6,666 bases of DNA, taken from contig CAMPIG010000274.1 in assembly GCA_946886255.1 (NCBI GenBank), positions 1 to 6,666 on the forward strand, written 5' to 3'. Source of the DNA: an uncultured Cellvibrio sp. Its GTDB lineage: Bacteria; Pseudomonadota; Gammaproteobacteria; Pseudomonadales; Cellvibrionaceae. A program made the position numbers and the translations under genes. Under the pieces are notes generated by a model that was given only the letters and a program-made list of their open reading frames with translations, was not told the origin of the DNA and made no database searches. Numbering within the stretch: the stretch's first letter is position 1; each line of letters opens with the position of its first letter. Below, piece by piece: positions 1-6,350 of this stretch.

Positions 1-247
1 GATTTAAATCCCCTCGGAATAAACCTGTATAAACCAGGGTTCCAGTAAAGGTAACTTCCATTGGGCCGTGCATACGCCTATCGAGATAGCAGGGGCGCTT
101 ACCCACCAAACAACCGAAGCGCTAAAGAAGATTCTAGACCGATTTCACCCGTTTGCCGCCATAAAACCTCAATACGCCACCGTTACCAAACCCCAGAGAG
201 GTCAGGACTCATCCTTTTCCGCCCGGCGGCCATCACTAAACGTCTAC

Positions 248-263
248 CTGTTTGCGCTAACAT
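248..263. repeat. Imperfect palindrome, copy 1 (possible operator)
   Basis: The sequence CTGTTTGCGCTAACAT matches the perfect palindrome at 395-410 at 14 of 16 positions, and keeps the central GTTTGCGC core. The even symmetry with a central CG resembles operators of LacI-type repressors. That is inference only; no regulator gene is visible here. The centres of the two copies lie 147 bp apart, close to 14 helical turns, so both would face the same side of the DNA. Confidence 0.35.
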
Positions 264-357
264 TTCTTTTCGCTTCGCCTCTTGTCTCCCGCTATTCATG
301 GCGTTATATTGCGCACCAATGCTGGTTTTACTTTGTGCATCAAAGTAGTTCACAGAG

Positions 358-383
358 GCAGGATTCGCGAAATCCTGCTTTTT
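358..383 (+). terminator. Rho-independent terminator, rightward
   Basis: An 8-bp perfect stem, GCAGGATT (358-365) with AATCCTGC (371-378), closes a CGCGA loop and is followed by TTTTT (379-383). There is no T tract on the other side, so it works only for rightward transcripts. No gene I can defend ends just before it, so it should end either a short untranslated RNA or the trailer of a gene beyond the left edge. Confidence 0.75.
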
Positions 384-394
384 AATGTGACAAA

Positions 395-410
395 ATGTTT
401 GCGCAAACAT
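395..410. repeat. Perfect 16-bp palindrome, copy 2 (possible operator)
   Basis: ATGTTTGC and GCAAACAT form an exact 16-bp inverted repeat with no spacer. It begins 12 bases after the T tract of the terminator at 358-383, at the head of the stretch that ends in the second terminator. A gapless palindrome of this length suits a dimeric repressor site. Its half-sites read GTTTGC/GCAAAC, which is the PurR half-site pair in opposite order, so it should not be called a PurR box. Confidence 0.45.
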
Positions 411-519
411 GGCCAGATATCCAGTTTACAAGTAGGGGTTGGCTCGCAGTTGGGGATGAAGGGGATGCAGTTCCCCGGTCCTTTGCCAGCTTCTCGTCCA
501 CGGTTTCAACAAGGTGCTT

Positions 520-541
520 GGCGGGGTAACCCGCCTTTTTT
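520..541 (+). terminator. Rho-independent terminator, rightward, GTAA tetraloop
   Basis: A 6-bp all-G/C stem, GGCGGG (520-525) with CCCGCC (530-535), closes a GTAA loop of the stable GNRA class and runs straight into six T residues (536-541). It lies 110 bases before the start codon at 652 and no gene ends upstream of it. It may end a small RNA transcribed from about 411, or it could act as an attenuator if the promoter of the gene at 652 lies before it. A small hairpin at 461-476 (GGGGA, loop TGCAGT, TCCCC) sits in the same stretch. Confidence 0.75.
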
Positions 542-589
542 ATGTGCCTCAGCTAACCCTTGTCGCAGAGGGTGCGTTAGTCAACGGAA

Positions 590-617
590 TGTTTACCGGT
601 CGGCTGCTATCTATATA
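590..617 (+). promoter_or_regulatory. Weak candidate promoter for the dehydrogenase gene
   Basis: A TATATA box at 612-617 stands 16 bases after TGTTTA at 590-595. The -10 fit is fair and the -35 fit poor. It would start transcription near 624, leaving a leader of about 28 bases that includes the G-rich ribosome site at 643-647. A second AT-rich box at 629-636 lies too near the start codon to serve. The call rests on position as much as on sequence. Confidence 0.2.
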
Positions 618-651
618 GGTTCATCACTTATATAAAAATGCCGGGGGTTCC

Positions 652-2892
652 ATGACGGTCCTGACGCAGAACAAGTGCTTTCTTCCTCTTCTTTTTATAC
701 TGCTGATCCTCACCGGGTGCGGTGGGTCCGCAGGTTCTGACAATAATCCTGATCCCGAGCCGCCTCCGCCGCAAAACCCTAATCCGCCGTCTGAAGAATC
801 CGGGTTGGATACGCGCCCTGCTAATACGACATGCCTCGCTCCTGAGCCGCCTTCGACGGATTCCAGTATTCAATTAACGCGCGTCTTTAATGATTTGTCG
901 TTTACCCATGCGGTGGGTTTGTTGCACGAGCCGGGTAACGATACGCGCTGGTATGTGATTGAGCAGGCGGGGCGAGTGCGGGTATTCGATAATGCGGCCA
1001 GCACCAATCTGCGCACGTTTATTGATATCCAGGAACGTGTGGATGACGGCCCCAATGAAGCGGGTTTGTTGGCCATGGCGTTTCATCCGGACTTTGCGAG
1101 CAATGGCGAAGTTTTTCTGTATTACATTCGCGCCGAAGACGGTGCGCGCAGTCGCGATACCTTGTCGCGCTTTACCAGTAGGGATGGCGGTCAAACCCTG
1201 GATGCGAATTCGGAAGAAATTCTGTTGAGCATCGAGCATCCTTACGACAACCATTACGGCGGTCAATTGGGTTTTGATAGCGATGGTTATTTGTATCTAA
1301 GTTTGGGGGACGGTGGTTCCGGTGGTGATCCCGGTAATCGCGCGCAAACGACTAGCAATTTATTTGGATCGTTGATGCGTATTGATGTAGATGGCGATGC
1401 GCCTTACGCGATTCCTGAAACGAATCCCTTCGCCGGCAATGCGCTATGTACCAATCTCGATGGCACTAACGCCGCAGGTACAAATTGCCCGGAGATTTTT
1501 GCCTGGGGTTTGCGTAACCCCTGGCGCTGGAGTTTTGATTCGGCGACGGGTGACATCTGGTTAGCGGATGTGGGGCAGAATGAAATAGAAGAAGTGAATC
1601 GCATCGCGTTGGGTGGCAATTACGGTTGGCGTTTGCGCGAAGGTAATCAGTGTTACAACCCGTCCACCAATTGCGGTACTGCCGGTTTGATTGATCCGGT
1701 GGTGGTTATTCCGCAACCGGATGCGCAATCTATTACCGGTGGTTATGTGTATCGCGGCAGTACTATTCCCGGCCTCGTCGGTCAATATGTGGTAGCCGAC
1801 TTTGTTACCGGTCGTTTGTGGCGACTGGTGGAAAACAACGGTGAATACACGTTAGCGTTGCTGGAAGAAACCGGCATGAACATCGCGTCGTTTGCAGAGG
1901 ATATGGCGAACGAGTTGTACCTCGTCACCCACAACGGCCAAATTCATCGGCTTGATCCGGCCGGTTCTACCAGCGATAACTTTCCTCGCTTGTTGTCGCA
2001 AACCGGTTGTGTTGATACGACAGATCCGACCCAGCCCGCCAGCGGTTTAATTCCGTACACGGTCAACGCACCTTTCTGGTCAGACGGCGCGGACAAACAG
2101 CGTTGGTTGGCCTTGCCCGATAACACCACCATTACCATCAATGATGCACACGATTGGGAATTTCCAAACGGCAGTGTGCTGATGAAAAATTTCCACCTGA
2201 ATGAACGCTTGATCGAAACGCGTTTGTTTATGCGGCACGACGATGGTCAGTGGGCCGGTTATTCCTATGAATGGAATGAGAGTGGCACCGATGCCGAATT
2301 GGTGTTGGGCGGTAAGGTTGTGGACGTGGAAGGGCAGTCGTGGATTTATCCCAGCAGCAGTGAGTGTCTGCAATGTCATACAGCGGCAGCCGGTTTCAGT
2401 CTCGGCCTTGAAACGGCGCAATTAAATGGGGACCTCACCTATCCGCAAACCGGGCGCACCGCGAATCAATTAATCACTCACGATGCTATCGATACCTTGA
2501 GTGAGGCTTTAAGTGATACGCCAGATAACTTGCCCCGTTTGGTGAATCCTACTGATACGTCGGCTGGATTAGATGTGCGAGCGCGCGCTTATCTGCATAC
2601 CAATTGCGCACAATGCCATCGCCCTGACGGACCAACTAATGTCAACCTGGACTTGCGTTACACCACAGCGCTGGCGGATATGAATATTTGCAATGTTACG
2701 CCGCAAAACGGTGATCTCGATATTGCGGATGCACAATTGCTCGCGCCCGGTGCGTCTGAGCGTTCACTGTTATTGCAGCGGATGCATCGCCGCGATGCCT
2801 TGGGTATGCCACCCTTGGGCAGTAATATCGTTGATGAAGCGGGTGCGGCGTTGATCGACGAATGGATCGCCAGTATCAGCAGTTGCCCATAA
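652..2892 (+). CDS. PQQ-type sugar dehydrogenase fused to diheme cytochrome c, lipoprotein
   Basis: Seen: 746 residues. A signal peptide with lipobox LTGC (lipid on Cys23) is followed by GG, which by the +2 rule favours the outer membrane. A Pro-rich linker runs to about residue 70. Residues 73-436 form a glucose/sorbosone dehydrogenase (GSDH, HHIP-like) beta-propeller, with His201 in HYGGQLGFDSDG, a GDGGSGGDPGN loop, Arg288-Asn289 in WGLRNPWRW, Gln309 in DVGQNE, and NYGWR. These match the places of the catalytic His and PQQ-contacting Arg-Asn-Gln of soluble glucose dehydrogenases. Residues about 440-746 carry two c-type heme sites, C572LQCH576 and C652AQCH656, and a likely axial Met719 (MPPLG), as in SO2930-type diheme cytochromes. 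Inferred role: oxidation of an aldose or other alcohol by PQQ, with electrons passed within the chain to the hemes. The substrate is unknown, and PQQ binding is inferred. A G-rich ribosome site (643-647) supports the ATG at 652. Confidence 0.9.
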   Translation: MTVLTQNKCFLPLLFILLILTGCGGSAGSDNNPDPEPPPPQNPNPPSEESGLDTRPANTTCLAPEPPSTDSSIQLTRVFNDLSFTHAVGLLHEPGNDTRWYVIEQAGRVRVFDNAASTNLRTFIDIQERVDDGPNEAGLLAMAFHPDFASNGEVFLYYIRAEDGARSRDTLSRFTSRDGGQTLDANSEEILLSIEHPYDNHYGGQLGFDSDGYLYLSLGDGGSGGDPGNRAQTTSNLFGSLMRIDVDGDAPYAIPETNPFAGNALCTNLDGTNAAGTNCPEIFAWGLRNPWRWSFDSATGDIWLADVGQNEIEEVNRIALGGNYGWRLREGNQCYNPSTNCGTAGLIDPVVVIPQPDAQSITGGYVYRGSTIPGLVGQYVVADFVTGRLWRLVENNGEYTLALLEETGMNIASFAEDMANELYLVTHNGQIHRLDPAGSTSDNFPRLLSQTGCVDTTDPTQPASGLIPYTVNAPFWSDGADKQRWLALPDNTTITINDAHDWEFPNGSVLMKNFHLNERLIETRLFMRHDDGQWAGYSYEWNESGTDAELVLGGKVVDVEGQSWIYPSSSECLQCHTAAAGFSLGLETAQLNGDLTYPQTGRTANQLITHDAIDTLSEALSDTPDNLPRLVNPTDTSAGLDVRARAYLHTNCAQCHRPDGPTNVNLDLRYTTALADMNICNVTPQNGDLDIADAQLLAPGASERSLLLQRMHRRDALGMPPLGSNIVDEAGAALIDEWIASISSCP

Positions 2893-3049
2893 TGTTTTGC
2901 AGCGGTTTGTGAAGCGCGACCGTTTTTATCATGCTGGCTGCGGCGGCCTTCGCAGTCGGCTCGACGGTGTGCTGGTAGCATGCCGCTTACGTAGAGAGCC
3001 TAAATGCCAGGGAACAGTTAAGGCTGAACTGACAAAAAATCGGTGTCTT

Positions 3050-4306
3050 ATGATGATTAAATTCTGCCCTCCATTACTGTTGTGCGTGTGCGTTTCCTTT
3101 CTGGTTGCCTGCGGTGGGTCGTCCGGTGATGATGACGATTCACCGGGTAATCCTTCTTCTTCATCGAGTTCCAGCTCAAGTTCAAGCAGCCAATCATCCG
3201 CGTTCGGTGCGCCGCAAAATCTCGGTGCCGCACCGGGTAATGCGTCGGTCACCCTGGATTGGGGTGCGGTCAGTTCGGCGGACAGCTACCATATTTATTA
3301 CGCGACGGAGTCCGATATTCAGCCGGACAACATTGCCGCATATGACAATGGCACCTGGATTGAGGATGTCACGCCGCCTTATCAAATTACCGAACTCACC
3401 AATGGCACGACTTATTATTTTGTGGTGACGGCGGTGGATGGTGAGATGGAAAGTGACCCCAGTGCGGAAGTCAGCACCACGCCTTCGGCGGTGGATGTCG
3501 CGCGGCAACCGACGGTGCACGAAGTCCTGGTGTTGGAGTTGGTTAACCGCGCACGGTTTGATCCTGAGGCAGAGGCCGATCGTTATGACATTGATTTAAA
3601 TGAAGGGATTAATGGCGATCCAATTTCATCCGCACGTAAACCACCGCTTGCATTTAATCTGGAATTGATTGAAGCCGCGCGCGTGCACAGTGAGTGGATG
3701 CTTGATGCGGACGTATTCAGCCACACGGGTGAGGGCGGCAGTTCGCCTACGCAGCGAATGGAAAATGCGGGTTACAACTTCAGTGGCAGTTGGTCATCCG
3801 GGGAAAATATTTCCTGGACAGGTAACAGCGGCAACAATATTGATTTGACGGATGCTGCGTACAGCCATCATCGTGGGCTTTTTCTCTCTGCGGGCCATCG
3901 TGTGAATATCCTCAGCACGAATTTCCGTGAAATCGGCATCGGCCATAAAGACGGCTATTTCTTTGCCGACGGCACCGATTGGCGCGCTTCCATGCTCACT
4001 GAAAATTTCGCCCGCTCCGGCTCCGGTTATTTCCTCACTGGCGTGGTATATGAGGATGCGGATGATGACGGGATGTACAGTGTGAATGAAGGCTTGTCTG
4101 GCATTACGCTCACGGTGGACGGCAGTTCTCATGCAGTGTTTGAAACGGGGGCTTACACGGTGCCTTTGAATAATGGTGTGTATGACATCACGGTGAGCGG
4201 TAATGCTTTGGGTTCGCCGGTGAATTACACCATTGAAGTTGATGGTGCGAATGTGAAATTTGATGTGATCAAGTCGGGTAGTGCGGTGAATGTGAATACC
4301 TGGTAA
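3050..4306 (+). CDS. Lipoprotein with FN3, CAP/SCP and SdrD-B-like domains
   Basis: Seen: 418 residues. A signal peptide with lipobox LVAC (Cys21) is followed by GGSSGDDDD and 12 serines (36-47). Residues 54-145 are a fibronectin type III domain. Residues 157-325 are a CAP domain (SCP/PR-1 family), with His213 (ARVHSEWM), FSHTG (His225), GENIS (Glu252) and AGHRVNIL (His283) where bacterial members carry their metal-binding cleft. Residues 326-418 start GYFLTGVVYED and hold a DADDDG loop (336-341), like calcium-binding SdrD-B or Cna-B repeats. Role: outer-membrane lipoprotein, perhaps at the cell surface; bacterial CAP proteins have no agreed activity, so none is assigned. The frame is open from an ATG at 2897, but that start would bury the signal peptide, so ATG 3050 (or 3053) is preferred despite a weak ribosome site. 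The 157-base gap after the dehydrogenase holds no strong terminator or promoter, so co-transcription is possible. Confidence 0.87.
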   Translation: MMIKFCPPLLLCVCVSFLVACGGSSGDDDDSPGNPSSSSSSSSSSSSQSSAFGAPQNLGAAPGNASVTLDWGAVSSADSYHIYYATESDIQPDNIAAYDNGTWIEDVTPPYQITELTNGTTYYFVVTAVDGEMESDPSAEVSTTPSAVDVARQPTVHEVLVLELVNRARFDPEAEADRYDIDLNEGINGDPISSARKPPLAFNLELIEAARVHSEWMLDADVFSHTGEGGSSPTQRMENAGYNFSGSWSSGENISWTGNSGNNIDLTDAAYSHHRGLFLSAGHRVNILSTNFREIGIGHKDGYFFADGTDWRASMLTENFARSGSGYFLTGVVYEDADDDGMYSVNEGLSGITLTVDGSSHAVFETGAYTVPLNNGVYDITVSGNALGSPVNYTIEVDGANVKFDVIKSGSAVNVNTW

Positions 4307-4324
4307 TCGTACTTGGTGAGCAAG

Positions 4325-4409
4325 TTGTCGGATTACGCCTGCGGCTAATCCGACCTACTGGGCGGTATTATGTAGGTCGAATTAGCTGCGCAGCAGCGTA
4401 ATCCGACAA
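4325..4409. repeat. Pair of REP hairpins (GTAG type), head to head
   Basis: Two related hairpins face each other across a 13-base spacer (4359-4371). The left unit, read on the minus strand, is GTAG (4358-4355), then stem GTCGGATTA-GCC, loop GCA, GGC, a bulged G, and TAATCCGAC. The right unit, read on the plus strand, is GTAG (4372-4375), then stem GTCGAATTA-GCTGC, loop GCA, GCAGC, a bulged G, and TAATCCGAC. Both keep the 5' GTAG, the loop and the bulge. The whole element is also one large inverted repeat: its outer 14 bases on each side pair exactly. GTAG plus a bulged hairpin is the mark of REP elements moved by RAYT (REP-associated tyrosine) transposases; no RAYT gene is in the window. It fills the convergent gap, where no ordinary terminator is seen, and may stop transcripts or protect 3' ends from both sides. 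Confidence 0.85.
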
Positions 4410-4469
4410 TACCCCTATCTCATCTCACTTTTACACCTACAAACCTGCGGACGGTAAAATAACGCTGTC

Positions 4470-5273
4470 TCAAATATTTTCCAACGAAACCCGATAAATT
4501 TTATAACGATTTTCCTGCCGTTCGGGATTCCAGTCGCCACCGACAACCTGGATATTTTTCAACCCCAATTTTTTCATATCATCCAACGAATAATACCAAC
4601 CTCTGAATCCGTTTTTTTGGTAGATATGATAAACATCTTCCTGGCCCAAGGTGGTAATCTTTTGCGTTACCGCAATGGTTTGATAGAAATTGGCTTCCCG
4701 CTTTTTGTTGGATTCTATATAAGCCTTGAGTTGTTTTTTCGCATCTTCGCGCACCTTTTCTCGTTGTTCCGCCGGTATCCTTGCCAGGGTGGCGTTCATC
4801 TGCGTCATATTAAAACTGTTACTGGAGGCGCCGCCATGAAAACCGATGATGGCATCTTTTCCGAGGATTTTTTTTATCCCGGCAGTAAAGATGTAATTAG
4901 CGCAGGATGAAAAACAAAATTCATCCACGCGCACGTCCAGGCGCTGCTGATAAGTCCATTCCCCTAATGCTAAACCCACATCAATCGGGCCGCCGGGACT
5001 GCGGATGGAGAGCAGGGTGGGTTTAACGGAAGCCTTTTCATATAACGCAAATACTTTCGCATTGGCTTCAGCCGTCAGGCCGCCGCGATAGATGATTTGA
5101 TGACCATCGAGCCGGACCTGCGTGGATGCGCTCACTGTGTGGGCGTGGCAGCAGAAACAGGCCATGATCAACATGACCGCCATCCTGGCATTAAACTGGC
5201 GCGGATAGCTCTCTGCGAACGTAAAAAGGGCGATAAGCATAGTGGCCTGGCAGTATTGAAAGATGTTAAGCAC
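4470..5273 (-). CDS. Secreted ClpP-like (COG3904-type) periplasmic protein
   Basis: Seen: up to 267 residues (numbered from GTG 5273). A hydrophobic stretch (31-49, ending TVSAS) looks like a Sec signal peptide cut near residue 49. The core has a ClpP/crotonase-like pattern: LLSIRSPGGPIDVGLALG (SPGG at 92-95), CFSSCANYIFTAG (120-132) and GFHGG (His146). By analogy with the CASAC motif of ClpP-like periplasmic proteins, Ser122 is the probable nucleophile and His146 its partner; Cys120 and Cys124 flank the serine. A charged helical segment (163-195) and a basic C-terminus follow. Inferred role: periplasmic serine hydrolase or protease with unknown substrate; activity is not shown by the sequence. 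The start is uncertain: GTG 5273, ATG 5240 or ATG 5183 all keep the signal peptide. GTG 5273 has GGAT upstream and fits the candidate promoter at 5298-5326; the Arg residues before the hydrophobic core also favour an upstream start. Confidence 0.78.
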   Translation of the reverse strand: MLNIFQYCQATMLIALFTFAESYPRQFNARMAVMLIMACFCCHAHTVSASTQVRLDGHQIIYRGGLTAEANAKVFALYEKASVKPTLLSIRSPGGPIDVGLALGEWTYQQRLDVRVDEFCFSSCANYIFTAGIKKILGKDAIIGFHGGASSNSFNMTQMNATLARIPAEQREKVREDAKKQLKAYIESNKKREANFYQTIAVTQKITTLGQEDVYHIYQKNGFRGWYYSLDDMKKLGLKNIQVVGGDWNPERQENRYKIYRVSLENI

Positions 5274-5297
5274 TTCATCCGTTGTCGTTGCTTTGTC

Positions 5298-5326
5298 ACG
5301 ATAGGGAATGTGCCATATTCTGTGAA
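5298..5326 (-). promoter_or_regulatory. Candidate sigma-70 promoter for the ClpP-like gene
   Basis: Read on the minus strand, TTCACA (5326-5321) stands 17 bases before TATCGT (5303-5298), matching 5 of 6 and 4 of 6 consensus bases. Transcription would start near 5291, giving a leader of about 18 bases to GTG 5273. It lies between the regulator's terminator and the ClpP-like gene, where an independent promoter is expected. The -35 box is part of an inverted repeat with 5378-5388 (TGTGAAAAAT and ATTTTTTCACA). Confidence 0.4.
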
Positions 5327-5416
5327 AAATTCAATGGCATTGTGTTGATTGTCGCGCGGGCTGTCAGCTGAATGTATATTTTTTCACATAAAGGGTACTG
5401 AGCATCAAGTTACATT

Positions 5417-5440
5417 AAAAAACAACCTGATTGCATCAGG
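5417..5440 (-). terminator. Rho-independent terminator overlapping the regulator's stop codon
   Basis: On the minus strand, CCTGAT (5440-5435), loop GCA (5434-5432) and ATCAGG (5431-5426) form a perfect 6-bp stem. TTG and six T residues (to 5417) follow. The TGA stop of the response regulator (5438-5436) lies in the first arm, so a ribosome finishing the gene covers the hairpin. It closes the kinase-regulator transcript. Confidence 0.8.
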
Positions 5441-6350
5441 CCTTGGCGAGACAGCGGATCGCCACGGCCGCCGCCGAAGTGCGGTTTTCTACCCCGAGTT
5501 TGCGGAATATCTGTTCCAGGTGTTTGTTGACCGTACGCGGACTCATCTCCAGAATCTGGCCGATTTCGCGATTGGTTTTGCCATTGGCAATCCATAACAG
5601 TACATCGGCTTCGCGACCGGTCACTGCAAATTGTTGTTTAAACGCATCGGTGGCGGCAGCTGGCTTAGGCGTGTCGCTCAAGCGCAATAGATATTCCTTG
5701 TTATCAACCAACGCAAGAAATTCAACACTCAAGGTACGCGGCAAGAAATTAAAACTGAGGCTGTGACCACCGTCCGGTTTGTGCGCAAGCCATTCGCGCA
5801 AAGCGAGGCTGATAGCAGCGCGCTGCGTCGGTTCATCGGCACCGGCCGTTTGTAATAAGTGATGTACTTGTGGTGTGGCCCACAACAAATGCCCTTGTTG
5901 ATCGGTTGCCAATAAAAACTGGCCGGCTGTGTCCAGCGCACTGCGCGCACGTTGGGTCATGCGTGCATTGGTAAGATGCACGCGCATACGCGCGACCAGT
6001 TCTTCGGCATTGATGGGTTTGGTGATGTAATCCACTCCGCCGGCGCCCAAGCCCATGACTACATGTTCGGTATCGCTGAGGCCGGTCATAAAAATAATCG
6101 GAACGTTGACCAGGTCGGGGTTTTGTTTCAAGCGCCGACAAGTTTCAAAGCCATCCATATTGGGCATGATCGCATCCAACAGGATAATGTCCGGTGTAAT
6201 GTTTTGGGTAATCGTTAATGCCTGTGCGCCCTCCAGGGCAACCAATACGGTGAAGGCGGCGTCTTCCAGGACATCGTTAAGCATATGGATGCTGTCAATC
6301 GCATCATCGACGACTAATACCACAGGACGCTGATTTTTATGATTGTTCAT
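5436..6350 (-). CDS. Response regulator: receiver, PAS-like middle, LuxR HTH
   Basis: Seen: 304 residues from ATG 6350. The receiver (about 10-127) has acidic Asp15-Asp16, phosphoacceptor Asp59 in LLDAIMPNMDG, Thr89 (FMTG) and Lys111 (TKP), so all key residues are present. The middle (about 131-228, from ARSALDTAGQFLLATDQQGHLLWAT) looks like a diverged PAS fold; this is a weak call. The C-terminus (242-300) is a LuxR/GerE helix-turn-helix with TGREADVLLWIANGKTNREIG and MSPRTVNKHL. Role: DNA-binding transcription regulator in the cytoplasm, phosphorylated by a sensor kinase, most likely the one encoded directly upstream. The frame extends to an ATG at 6443, but the extra 31 residues look unlike protein and lie inside the kinase gene. 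ATG 6350 overlaps the kinase's last 14 bases and begins right before the receiver. The ribosome site is poor (GGTG), which fits translational coupling. Target genes cannot be told from the sequence. Confidence 0.93.
   Translation of the reverse strand: MNNHKNQRPVVLVVDDAIDSIHMLNDVLEDAAFTVLVALEGAQALTITQNITPDIILLDAIMPNMDGFETCRRLKQNPDLVNVPIIFMTGLSDTEHVVMGLGAGGVDYITKPINAEELVARMRVHLTNARMTQRARSALDTAGQFLLATDQQGHLLWATPQVHHLLQTAGADEPTQRAAISLALREWLAHKPDGGHSLSFNFLPRTLSVEFLALVDNKEYLLRLSDTPKPAAATDAFKQQFAVTGREADVLLWIANGKTNREIGQILEMSPRTVNKHLEQIFRKLGVENRTSAAAVAIRCLAKA

Larger units (their letters stand above)
1..651. other. Gene-poor leader region with terminators and palindromes
   Basis: I find no convincing gene in these 651 bases. 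Open frames exist on both strands, but they run through the terminators at 358-383 and 520-541, lack good ribosome sites and match no family I know. Two short edge frames cannot be judged: a plus-strand tail ending at a stop at 46-48 (last residues LYKPGFQ) and a minus-strand frame starting at 61 or 73 and leaving by the left edge (residues MEVTFTGTLVYTG). They overlap each other, so at most one is real. A minus-strand TAGAAT box near 130-135 could be a -10 element for the latter, but no good -35 stands upstream. The supportable content is the two rightward terminators, the two palindromes and a weak promoter before the gene at 652. Confidence 0.5.

Noticed and set aside
309..327. Possible NtrC site (GCACCA, then TGGT) with a sigma-54-like GG/GC pair nearby
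   Set aside because: The spacing between half-sites is one base off the usual form, one arm is poor, and the GG and GC are 11 rather than 10 bases apart.
68..385. Open plus-strand frame of 105 codons with a GTG start
   Set aside because: It ends inside the T tract of the terminator at 358-383, has no good ribosome site and its second half looks like random translation.
183..410. Open minus-strand frame of 75 codons
   Set aside because: It starts in the perfect palindrome, runs back through the terminator stem and resembles no family known to me.
282..635. Open plus-strand frame of 117 codons
   Set aside because: It crosses both terminators, which a real gene would not do, and its composition is not protein-like.
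2903..2927. Possible terminator after the dehydrogenase gene (CGGT, ACCG, TTTTT)
   Set aside because: The stem has only four pairs and a 12-base loop, too weak to call.
2913..2978. Mini-frame containing MLAAAAFAVGSTVCW between the two lipoprotein genes
   Set aside because: It is only 15 residues from its ATG, lacks a ribosome site and could arise by chance.
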